Shown one piece after another: positions 33,159-40,033 of a stretch of DNA of 64,000 nt (positions are counted from its first letter, which is position 1; every line of letters begins with the position of its first letter). The translations under genes were made by a program, and so were the position numbers. The notes beneath the pieces are model-generated. The model did not search any database. It saw only the letters and a list, made by a program, of their open reading frames with translations, and was not told where the DNA came from. The DNA comes from Bacteroidota bacterium (GTDB taxonomy: Bacteria > Bacteroidota > Bacteroidia > Bacteroidales > Dysgonomonadaceae), in contig JAEZGN010000004.1 of the NCBI GenBank assembly GCA_023437305.1, positions 124,001-188,000 of the forward strand, read 5' to 3'.

Positions 33159-33653
33159 TTAGTCGTAATTGTCATCAAATACCTCATACGGGTAACTCGT
33201 CACGAATGAATAGTAGGAAGAGATACCCTGATAGACCAGGTTGTCCTCCTCCACATCGGGTTCTTCCTCCTCCCGCACAACCATCCGTGCATGGGGGCTG
33301 TCCTGAAAGTAGGATACGAGCAGGTGCGGATCTTCCGTCGCCAGGTTGTAGCCGTAATGTCCGCACCACTGCTCGAAACAGTCCTGCTGAAACTCGTCCA
33401 GCCGTTCCATTGCGTCACGTACCTCGAAAAAGTTCGGGCACAGCCATTCGCTGCTGACCATGTATTCCGGAATGTTCTCCCAGTCCGTGTAACGGTATTC
33501 GGGCTCGGCTTCTTCCGGGAAACGGGTGGCACAGGCATGGTGGAACTCGTCAATGTCGCAATAGTCGGCCAATTCCATCCGGTAGCTTTTCTTCGGATTG
33601 ACCGTTACCAGCCGTTTTGTCGTTACTGCTATTTCTGCTTCATTCAGATTCAT
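33159..33653 (-). CDS. Hypothetical ICE protein, first gene of the long accessory operon, 164 aa
   Basis: A 164-residue strongly acidic, aromatic protein (EFHHACATRFPEEAEPEYRYTDW, EEEEPDVEEDNLVYQG). The acidic nature and small size make a DNA mimic such as an antirestriction protein conceivable, but no named motif is seen. It begins 67 bp downstream of the structured leader at 33720-33838 and heads the nine-gene minus-strand run to 28,829. Confidence 0.6.
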   Translation of the reverse strand: MNLNEAEIAVTTKRLVTVNPKKSYRMELADYCDIDEFHHACATRFPEEAEPEYRYTDWENIPEYMVSSEWLCPNFFEVRDAMERLDEFQQDCFEQWCGHYGYNLATEDPHLLVSYFQDSPHARMVVREEEEPDVEEDNLVYQGISSYYSFVTSYPYEVFDDNYD

Positions 33654-33719
33654 GGTTCTTATTTTTTATGATTATGGATGATGAATCCGCAGGGTTCACT
33701 TCCACAGGCTTCAAAAGGT

Positions 33720-33838
33720 CCGTGTTCCGGCGGTGCAGGGTTTTTGCGGAAAATACCGGAGCGCAGCGAGGATGATTTTCCGCAAAACCGCTTGCGGCCC
33801 GACCTTGCACAGCCGACAAGAACACGGAGTTACCTTTG
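33720..33838 (-). ncRNA. Structured leader, copy 5
   Basis: CCGTGTTC/GAACACGG outer stem, TGCAAGG/CCCTGCA, and a 14-bp arm GTTTTGCGGAAAAT/ATTTTCCGCAAAAAC. The inner GC hairpin GC-GCA-GC sits between the invariant ATCATCCTC and TCCGGTATTTT boxes. It stands 67 bp upstream of the first gene of the long accessory operon. TACCTTTG lies on the plus strand at 33831-33838. The only other thing in 33654-33961 is the terminator at 33897. Confidence 0.65.
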
Positions 33839-33896
33839 CCTGTGGGAGTGGGCTCTGCGGATTTGACATGGTTATTTCCTTCCTGCTGTCAGGTAC

Positions 33897-33938
33897 GAAA
33901 AATCCGGCATTGCCTTCGGGGAGGACGGATGCCGGATA
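33897..33938 (-). terminator. Terminator after the methylase-helicase gene
   Basis: ATCCGGCAT (33902-33910) pairs with ATGCCGGAT (33929-33937). On the minus strand a TTTTTCG run follows. It lies 24 bp past the stop. Confidence 0.75.
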
Positions 33939-33961
33939 TATGTGCGGATTCGTTTTCATGG

Positions 33962-36900
33962 TCAGTTTGCTATGCGTTGACTGCCCCAGCTGATATGTAT
34001 CTTGCCCTCGCTGTCCTGCGTGCGTATGAGCAAGCTGTCTATAACGGACATCGTAATGTCGAACTCGTCGAATATTTCGGACTGTTCCTTGACCTCGCCG
34101 CTCTTGATGAACTCGTTCAGCCGCTCCTTGGTCAGCACCAGTGCCATGAGGTTCTGTTCCACGGAATCCTCGTAAGTGATGAAATGCACGTTCTTCGTGT
34201 CACGGGAATCCAGCCGTATGAAACGGAAGTAGTATTGCTCCATACGCGGTATGTTCCATTGGAGCGATTCGAGAATGACATCGTTGCAGGAAGGGATGTT
34301 TACGGAACTGCTCAGGCTCTGCTGGGTGCATATCAGCACGCCGTTTATCGTGGCATCGAAACGGCTCACGATTTCCTGCCGTTTTCTGAACGATATGTCC
34401 CCCCGGACAATGAATAGCGGCCGTTCGGGGAAATGTTCCTCAAAGTATCGGCGGTAGAGGTCGAAAGCGGCGATGGAGGTGCAGCCGATGGCTACCTTGC
34501 CCGGAATTTTCCTGACCAGTTTATGTATGTATCTCGTCTTGCCCGGATAGGGGTCTCCCGAATAACCCTCTATCAGATGCGGGACCGAGCAGGCTTTTAT
34601 CAGCAGCTTGATTTGGCGCATCAGCCGCAGACCGGCTTCCTTGCGGGTGTCGCCGGTGCTGTTATAATAAAGTTCGCAGATACGGCAGAACTCCTCGATG
34701 ATGACACGGTACACCTCGTGTTCGCCGTCCGACGGGGTAACGGTGTGCATCCTGACCTTGTATTTCTCGCCGGCGAAGTCCTTGAACTTGCGCGTGATGA
34801 TTGTCCTGGCAATAAGCGAGAACAATTCGTCCTTGTTATACACATCCTGGTTCTGCTTCTCGATACCGAACACGGACGCCTTGCCGGGGCAGTGGCAGGC
34901 CTTGAACAGCACATGTCCCCGAAAGGCAGGAAATGGTTCTCCATAATAAGGATTGCTTTCCGATTCTATTTCACGCTCCTTGTTCTCGCGGTAGATGCGG
35001 TCACACCGGCATATCATGTTCACGGAGTTGTTATACAGCAACTCGAATTGGCTGTACAGTTCCGATATGTTGTTGCGTGTAGTGGTTCCCGTGTCGAGCA
35101 GCTTGTATTTCAGCCTGCGGAAGAGGCAGAGGACATATTTCGTCCGTTGTGAGTTGGGGTTGGTGATTTCGTCCGACTCGTCGAATATAAGGCACAGCTT
35201 ACGGCTGCGGAGCTTTATGAACCGGGCAAGACTCCGTTTCAGTTTGCCGAGCATGGAGGTGGAAACAATCAGGAAGATGCCCTCCGGCACATCTTCGAGG
35301 TCTTTGGAGGTACGGATCACACGGTATCGTTCCTTATTGGTTTTCAGGAAAGCGTCCCAGGTCATGTTGATGGCGATGGCAGGAGCCAGTATGACTACAT
35401 TGCGCACTTTGCGGAATTTAAGCAGGTATTTGGCCCGGTGGTACGCGGCGGCGGTCTTGCCGGAACCTTGTTGCCAGTTAAGAAGGGCGTACCTCTTTTG
35501 CAGGACAAGATTGAGGTCATGTTTTTGCAGGTGGGTGAATTGGCAGGTTTCGTAGTCCTTATTGACGAATGTCGCGTTGTCCAGATACTCCGCCAGTTTG
35601 TGGTCGGGCTGCATATCGGGAAATTCCCGGTTCTGTATGTCATACTGCCGCTGTTTACGTGCGATGAATTTGCGGGCGGCTTGCAGTTGTCTGATATTGG
35701 CTTCGGTAAGAAATTCCGGTTCCGGCAATGCTGTCCGCTCCAGTATCAGGCTGTTGATGCCGGCCGCCTTGTGTTCCACCTTATCCAGCAGACGTGGCGC
35801 ATAGGCTTTCAGTTTGAAACCGTAGGAGGTCTTGACCAGCGCGATTTCCTTCCGGGGCACGACATTCTGTGTTGTGATGTACTTGCGGATGACGGCAAGC
35901 ACTTTGGCAGTCGTCAGCTTCTTGCGTTCCCACTCCTTGACCTGCTCGTTGGTGGCATTTTCGGGTGGCTTCTGGTTACGGAATTTCGTGACAAGAGCCG
36001 TCGCCTTGTCGATATGCCTGTTCAGACTTGCGTGGGCTTTCAACTCGTACATATACTTGGAGAGCTTGTACTCGAACTGCTCCAGCTCTTCCTTGTCTAT
36101 CCGGTTGGTTTCACGCATCAGGTCAAAACGCAAACGATGCTTCATATCACGGGCTTGCATGACGCGCTCTTTCAGTTCCTCCATCGTGACAAACTCGTCG
36201 GCATTGTAGGGCTGCATCCCTATATGCCGGGAATGCCGCAGGAATACCATGACCTTCGTGTTGAAGTTATCCACGCCGACCGATGTGAAAGCATGGGGTG
36301 CGAGCCCGCATTGCCCGACAAAGGAAAACTTATCGTTGATGCCCGTTATCCTGCGTTTCTCCCAGAACTCGCTCTGCATGAACGAAGACGGGACGACAAT
36401 CATCAGGATGCCCGCCGGATTGAGCAGGTCATAGGCCTTATCCATGTAATACTCCTGTGACAGCCGGAAGTCGAACTTCAGGTTGAACGGCGGGTTGCCG
36501 ATGATGATGTCGAAACGTTGCTCCGGACGGTATTGCTGTATGTCGCACTTCTCGATATGTGCGTCCGGATAGAGATACCGTGCAACGGCGACAGCCTTGC
36601 CATCGATATCGAAACCGTAGGTGTTGTGCCGGTTGGGCAGGTGGTTGAAGAAGTTGCCCATGCCGCAGCACATATCAAGAACCATTTCCGAGGAAGTTGG
36701 CGACAATACATCGACCATCTCCCGGCATATCTCGTGAGGGGTGAAGAACTGTCCCAGCTCGAACTCTTTCTTGGCCCGGGCATACTCGTGATAGCTGGCA
36801 AAGTCTGATTGCCTGAGGTTATGCAGCCCGCTGACGCCGGTATAGCAGTTGTAGATGCTCTCCGCGGGAATCAGGTCCTTGCCGGAGTTTATGGCAAACA

Positions 36901-36964
36901 GGATCTTCTCGTTGACTTCAGCCCGCTTGTCTTGCGGTATCTGTTGGGGAATGATTGCATACAT
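33962..36964 (-). CDS. N6-adenine methylase fused to an SF2 helicase, 1000 aa
   Basis: A 1000-residue two-part protein. Residues 60-270 are an N6-adenine methyltransferase of the type I/gamma class: SAM-binding DMCCGMGNFFN at 97-107 and catalytic NPPF at 157-160. Residues 300-460 link to a superfamily 2 helicase domain with Walker A NWQQGSGKTAAAYHRA around 492-507, DEAD-box-like DESD near 594-597, and TGTTTRNN (motif III-like) about 640. A C-terminal helicase lobe follows (GVLICTQQSLSSSVNIPSCNDVILES). No nuclease motif is seen. Methylase-helicase proteins are a feature of Bacteroides ICEs; an antirestriction or DNA-protection function is inferred. ATG 36,964 gives exactly 1000 residues; a GTG upstream is unlikely. 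Confidence 0.88.
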   Translation of the reverse strand: MYAIIPQQIPQDKRAEVNEKILFAINSGKDLIPAESIYNCYTGVSGLHNLRQSDFASYHEYARAKKEFELGQFFTPHEICREMVDVLSPTSSEMVLDMCCGMGNFFNHLPNRHNTYGFDIDGKAVAVARYLYPDAHIEKCDIQQYRPEQRFDIIIGNPPFNLKFDFRLSQEYYMDKAYDLLNPAGILMIVVPSSFMQSEFWEKRRITGINDKFSFVGQCGLAPHAFTSVGVDNFNTKVMVFLRHSRHIGMQPYNADEFVTMEELKERVMQARDMKHRLRFDLMRETNRIDKEELEQFEYKLSKYMYELKAHASLNRHIDKATALVTKFRNQKPPENATNEQVKEWERKKLTTAKVLAVIRKYITTQNVVPRKEIALVKTSYGFKLKAYAPRLLDKVEHKAAGINSLILERTALPEPEFLTEANIRQLQAARKFIARKQRQYDIQNREFPDMQPDHKLAEYLDNATFVNKDYETCQFTHLQKHDLNLVLQKRYALLNWQQGSGKTAAAYHRAKYLLKFRKVRNVVILAPAIAINMTWDAFLKTNKERYRVIRTSKDLEDVPEGIFLIVSTSMLGKLKRSLARFIKLRSRKLCLIFDESDEITNPNSQRTKYVLCLFRRLKYKLLDTGTTTRNNISELYSQFELLYNNSVNMICRCDRIYRENKEREIESESNPYYGEPFPAFRGHVLFKACHCPGKASVFGIEKQNQDVYNKDELFSLIARTIITRKFKDFAGEKYKVRMHTVTPSDGEHEVYRVIIEEFCRICELYYNSTGDTRKEAGLRLMRQIKLLIKACSVPHLIEGYSGDPYPGKTRYIHKLVRKIPGKVAIGCTSIAAFDLYRRYFEEHFPERPLFIVRGDISFRKRQEIVSRFDATINGVLICTQQSLSSSVNIPSCNDVILESLQWNIPRMEQYYFRFIRLDSRDTKNVHFITYEDSVEQNLMALVLTKERLNEFIKSGEVKEQSEIFDEFDITMSVIDSLLIRTQDSEGKIHISWGSQRIAN

Positions 36965-36987
36965 ATCTTTGATGATTGTTGGTAAGA

Positions 36988-37022
36988 CGAAAAACACCCC
37001 GCAAGGACTTCCTTACGGGGTG
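36988..37022 (-). terminator. Terminator after the DUF4942 gene
   Basis: CACCCCGTAAGGAAG pairs with CTTGCGGGGTG on the minus strand and is followed by TTTTTCGT. It sits between the DUF4942 and methylase-helicase genes, so the latter needs readthrough or another promoter. Confidence 0.75.
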
Positions 37023-37043
37023 GCTGTGGCTGGTCTCTCATGG

Positions 37044-37991
37044 TCAGTTCTCGTTTCTCAGTTTGATTTCGCCCAATCGAAGACGGTCGAAACAGTTACG
37101 GGCAGCTATGCTGTCCTTGAATTTGAGGTCTATACGACCGTTCTTGTAGAACTTAATCTGCTCGGCATTGGTGGTCGTGAGGTCGTACCATCCAGTTATA
37201 TCGACATTTCTGTCACATAAGCCGACAATCATTCCGATACCTCCACATAAGACGTCATCCGTACCGAAAGCAATGCCCTCGCAGAAGGTATCCACCTTTT
37301 GTTTTGTACCATATTCAAACTCGTACTCTTGGTGATATTCAAGATGAATATTATCCCAGCGAACGATGTCAGGGAATATGATTTTGTCTTTCTTCAGTTC
37401 GGGCTTGACCTTGCTCCAACAGGAAGGCGTGACCGTTTGCAAAAAACGTTTGAGCAGTTCCTCTTCCGCAGTTTCACGGAAACTTTTGCCGCCAAGATGT
37501 TCTATGACCATATCCACATAGGTTTCATAGACGGGACGGAATCCCATGTGCAGTGTCTTCTCGTCAATCTTCGGAACAGGTACGGACACGTTATAGGTCT
37601 TGTTAAAATAGGAAATGATACGGTTGGCGAAATTTGCATTTGCATTGCAGTTCTTATCCACCAGATCGTTGATGATGTCGAACGGTTTGAACTCGTTGTG
37701 GGAATAGCTTTCGTCATCGTAGTGATTATACGCATGATAGTTTTTGTACGTGGTTTTGCCGTTCTCCTCGTATTTGAACTTGAATTTTTCTTTGTACTGT
37801 TCCGCGTCCTCTTTGAAGAGGGCATACCATCGGTCGATCTGGTCGAGCGTCTCGTAGAGCAAATCCTGCTGGCTCTGACAATAGATACGGTCATGTTCCG
37901 TAATCTTGTCCTCGTTTCTTACTTGTACACTTAAGATGCCGGAAAGCAGGTCGGGAGTGTTTCCTCTTTTTGCAATGTTGTCGGTCTGCAT
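37044..37991 (-). CDS. DUF4942 family protein, 315 aa
   Basis: A 315-residue soluble protein of the DUF4942 family, recognised by its conserved ending (GIGMIVGLCDRNVDITGWYDLTTTNAEQIKFYKNGRIDLKF...CFDRLRLGEI) and by VPKIDEKTLHMGFRP. DUF4942 proteins often accompany the methylase-helicase gene in Bacteroidales ICEs, as here, where it lies just upstream. A functional link, such as a partner in DNA recognition, is inference. It begins 67 bp downstream of the leader at 38059 and is the outermost ICE gene on this side. Confidence 0.8.
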   Translation of the reverse strand: MQTDNIAKRGNTPDLLSGILSVQVRNEDKITEHDRIYCQSQQDLLYETLDQIDRWYALFKEDAEQYKEKFKFKYEENGKTTYKNYHAYNHYDDESYSHNEFKPFDIINDLVDKNCNANANFANRIISYFNKTYNVSVPVPKIDEKTLHMGFRPVYETYVDMVIEHLGGKSFRETAEEELLKRFLQTVTPSCWSKVKPELKKDKIIFPDIVRWDNIHLEYHQEYEFEYGTKQKVDTFCEGIAFGTDDVLCGGIGMIVGLCDRNVDITGWYDLTTTNAEQIKFYKNGRIDLKFKDSIAARNCFDRLRLGEIKLRNEN

Positions 37992-38058
37992 AATCTTATT
38001 TTTTTTAGTTAGTCCGGCTTATGGGGCCGGAGTTCCCATAGTCGCAGGCTTAAAAGGT

Positions 38059-38181
38059 CGTGTTCAGGACATGCAAGGTTTTCGAGGGAAAATACCGCAA
38101 GCCCTCCGGGCGAGGATGATTTTCCCCGAAACCCGAAGGGCTTGACCTTGCAATGTCCGACAAGAACACGGGCTACCTTTG
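38059..38181 (-). ncRNA. Structured leader, copy 6
   Basis: CGTGTTC/GAACACG and GGACATTGCAAGG/CCTTGCATGTCC stems. The arm GGTTTCGGGGAAAAT pairs with ATTTTCCCTCGAAAACC, and the inner hairpin GCCC-TCC-GGGC sits between ATCATCCTC and GCGGTATTTT. Compared with copy 4 the outer stem has changed at several base pairs but still pairs fully. TACCTTTG is at 38174-38181 on the plus strand. It lies in the 5' leader of the DUF4942 gene, close to the end of the element. Confidence 0.65.
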
Positions 38182-38306
38182 CCTGTGGCTATGGAAACTA
38201 CGGTCTCTCTATGACGAGTAGCTGCATTCTACTCCACAGAACATGAAATGATAAGATTTTAGATGGATTTCCGACTGAAACAGACTGTTTTTTCCGGAAT
38301 AAATGT

Positions 38307-38440
38307 TACCTTTGTACCCAGTAAGAGAGTTATTTGAAAGCGTGAGAAACATGGTGTTCCACAGAGGCTTACTAATTTCTTATCCGTTGCCCACACCTCA
38401 CGCGAATTCTTGTTAATCTATTTACAGTCAAATAAATAGC
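38307..38440 (+). ncRNA. Candidate small structured RNA near the ICE-chromosome junction
   Basis: A -7-like box TACCTTTG (38307-38314) is followed by segments that can fold: TTATTTG (38330-38336) with CAAATAA (38429-38435), GCGTGA (38340-38345) with TCACGC (38398-38403) and GGTGT (38353-38357) with ACACC (38393-38397). No coding frame is present. It could be a small RNA gene of the chromosome or part of the ICE end. No Rfam family is assigned. 6S RNA is conceivable from size and rod-like pairing, but this is a guess. Confidence 0.35.
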
Positions 38441-38515
38441 GTCAGACTGTATCAAATATAGGAAAAAATGATAAAAAAAAACCTTACAATATGTTTTACA
38501 ACATGAAAAATATAC

Positions 38516-38601
38516 TATCTTTGTACTGTGTTTTTCATGGTATTAGATTTAAGGTTAACAATGAAGATTGGTTGTCGAGATGACAACCTTTTCTTTTTTT
38601 A
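38516..38601 (+). ncRNA. Candidate short transcript: promoter box plus terminator
   Basis: TATCTTTG at 38516-38523 matches the Bacteroidetes -7 consensus, and 47 bp later GGTTGTC-GAGAT-GACAACC with TTTTCTTTTTTT forms a strong plus-strand terminator (38570-38601). The product would be about 70 nt. It may be a small RNA or a leftover promoter-terminator pair. It is convergent with rsmD, whose stop it touches. Confidence 0.4.
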
Positions 38602-39144
38602 TATAGAACCATTCCTAAATACGCTGAAATTCACACTTCCATATACTCGTTGATCTTCGAATAACGGATGATTAGAGAAATTATAATCCTTAGAATGTTC
38701 TAGAATAAATATCCCCCCCAGCTTTATCAATTCTTTTTCGAATACAAGCTTAGGCACATCTTCAAAATGCTTTAGATCATAGGGCGGATCGGCAAAAATA
38801 AAATCAAACTGCTCTTTACAATGTACCAAATAACTGAATACATCCATCTTGGAGAGCATCAGCTCTGATTGTATTTGTAATTCTGCTTTTGTTTTTTCGA
38901 TGAATGAAGCATGAGCAAAGTTTTTCTCTACACATACAACACGTGGACACCCTCGCGAAACCAGTTCGAAACTGATGCTCCCGGTACCCCCAAAAAGGTC
39001 TAATGCTGTAGTTTCCTCCCAGTCTATAGAGTTGTTCAGGACATTGAATATATTTTCTTTTGCAAAATCTGTTGTAGGACGTGCTTTAAAACTTTTAGGA
39101 GGATCAAATCTACGCCCTTTATATTTCCCACTGATGATTCTCAT
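38599..39144 (-). CDS. rsmD: 16S rRNA (guanine966-N2)-methyltransferase
   Basis: A 181-residue SAM-dependent methyltransferase. The N-terminus MRIISGKYKGRRF is a typical RsmD start, the SAM loop is DLFGGTGSISFE at 49-60, and the catalytic tetrad DPPY is at 119-122. It methylates G966 of 16S rRNA during 30S assembly. Standard length. The start overlaps the stop of the DUF3822 gene by 4 bp, so both are co-transcribed from the -7 box at 39970. This is the first chromosomal gene after the ICE, and it is intact, so the element did not insert into it. Confidence 0.92.
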   Translation of the reverse strand: MRIISGKYKGRRFDPPKSFKARPTTDFAKENIFNVLNNSIDWEETTALDLFGGTGSISFELVSRGCPRVVCVEKNFAHASFIEKTKAELQIQSELMLSKMDVFSYLVHCKEQFDFIFADPPYDLKHFEDVPKLVFEKELIKLGGIFILEHSKDYNFSNHPLFEDQRVYGSVNFSVFRNGSI

Positions 39145-39950
39145 AATGATAATGTTAGTAAGTCTAATGGAGCTTTTTGAGCATCGTCATTCCACAAATA
39201 AATCTCACTTGGAATATTCTGTTGCTCAATGTTTTTTATATATTGTTGCAGAAGTTTCACCAATTGCAGATCGGGATTACCGACTATAAAGAGATAATCA
39301 TCCAGTTGACTGAATCTGCATTGCTCCCAAAGTTTAAGAATATAATATAGCTGGTTTGTTATTTGTTCATTATTATACGTTAAGCTATGAACCAACTTTG
39401 GTCCGGTAAAACAAATAATGTCAAGGAAATTATCGTGAAAGTTTAAATACATCCTCGAAGCATTCCCGGTAAGCTTGTTTTTATCTTCAAAGTAATTGAT
39501 AAGCAGATTTGTATGATGAAAGAAGTGTGGAGCCCAAAGGCTTCTGGATAGAAAATCAAAAATGTCTTTATTTAAATTAAATAATGTGACCACATCCTGA
39601 TTTTTGACAAAACCGATAGATAGATGGCTTGCTTTCTCAACATGTGTAAAATTATACAAATGCTCTTTCTCTTTAAGATCAAAATATCGGGCAGGAATCA
39701 GATCATAGCTTGATGAAACGAAAATGACATTCGTCTGCTTAAACTCCTGCGTAAGAAAATTAAAATCAAAAATGATCCGTTGAATATTTGCCAGAAGGTT
39801 ATCGCTCATCGAAAAGGATGTTTCACGCAGACAATAGTTCTCTTTTGTCTCAGGATCTGAAATAGAGAACATAAAACGATCCGGCGTTATTCGTATCGAT
39901 AACACATATCTATCTGATTGTCCGAGGTCTATACTTTCCGGTAAAAACAT
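39141..39950 (-). CDS. DUF3822 family protein
   Basis: A 269-residue protein of the DUF3822 family, which in Bacteroidetes is regularly found next to rsmD. It looks like an actin/ASKHA-fold relative: N-terminal LSIRITPDRFMFSI strand pair, later LFNLNKDIFDFLSRS and MYLNFHDNFLDIICFTGPKLVHS, and a C-terminal RFSQLDDYLFIVGNPDLQLV. No catalytic residue is known. Overlaps rsmD by 4 bp, and is divergent from the helicase gene at 40,034. Confidence 0.85.
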   Translation of the reverse strand: MFLPESIDLGQSDRYVLSIRITPDRFMFSISDPETKENYCLRETSFSMSDNLLANIQRIIFDFNFLTQEFKQTNVIFVSSSYDLIPARYFDLKEKEHLYNFTHVEKASHLSIGFVKNQDVVTLFNLNKDIFDFLSRSLWAPHFFHHTNLLINYFEDKNKLTGNASRMYLNFHDNFLDIICFTGPKLVHSLTYNNEQITNQLYYILKLWEQCRFSQLDDYLFIVGNPDLQLVKLLQQYIKNIEQQNIPSEIYLWNDDAQKAPLDLLTLSL

Positions 39951-39969
39951 ATTTTGGTATTTCTATACA

Positions 39970-39977
39970 CAAAGTTA
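39970..39977 (-). promoter_or_regulatory. -7 box of the DUF3822-rsmD operon
   Basis: TAACTTTG on the minus strand, 20 bp upstream of the DUF3822 start codon. Matches TAnnTTTG. Confidence 0.6.
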
Positions 39978-40033
39978 GAAAAAGATATTTTTATCTGCTA
40001 TTTTTGATCTTCAATTCACCATTTCCTTCCGCT

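Larger units (their letters stand above)
1..38250. mobile_element. Integrative and conjugative element, CTnDOT/CTn341-like, left end outside window
   Basis: The block carries a full Bacteroidales conjugation set: mobA-mobB-mobC (14.7-11.4 kb), a VirB-like transfer operon traE to traQ (17.9-28.3 kb), topB with DUF3945/DUF4099 proteins, and runs of small genes of unknown function typical of these elements. Its GC content is visibly higher than the AT-rich chromosome that starts near 38.2 kb. No tyrosine integrase, excisionase or tetQ-rteA-rteB is in the window, so the integration module probably lies left of position 1. The right end is not resolved. It falls after the last structured leader (38,181) and before rsmD (38,599). 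I set it at 38,250 where base composition drops, and could not identify an att repeat because the left junction is absent. Confidence 0.85.

Noticed and set aside
33962..36964. Type IIG restriction-modification enzyme
   Set aside because: The methylase is followed by a helicase, but no PD-(D/E)xK or HNH nuclease motif could be seen, so I do not call it a restriction enzyme.
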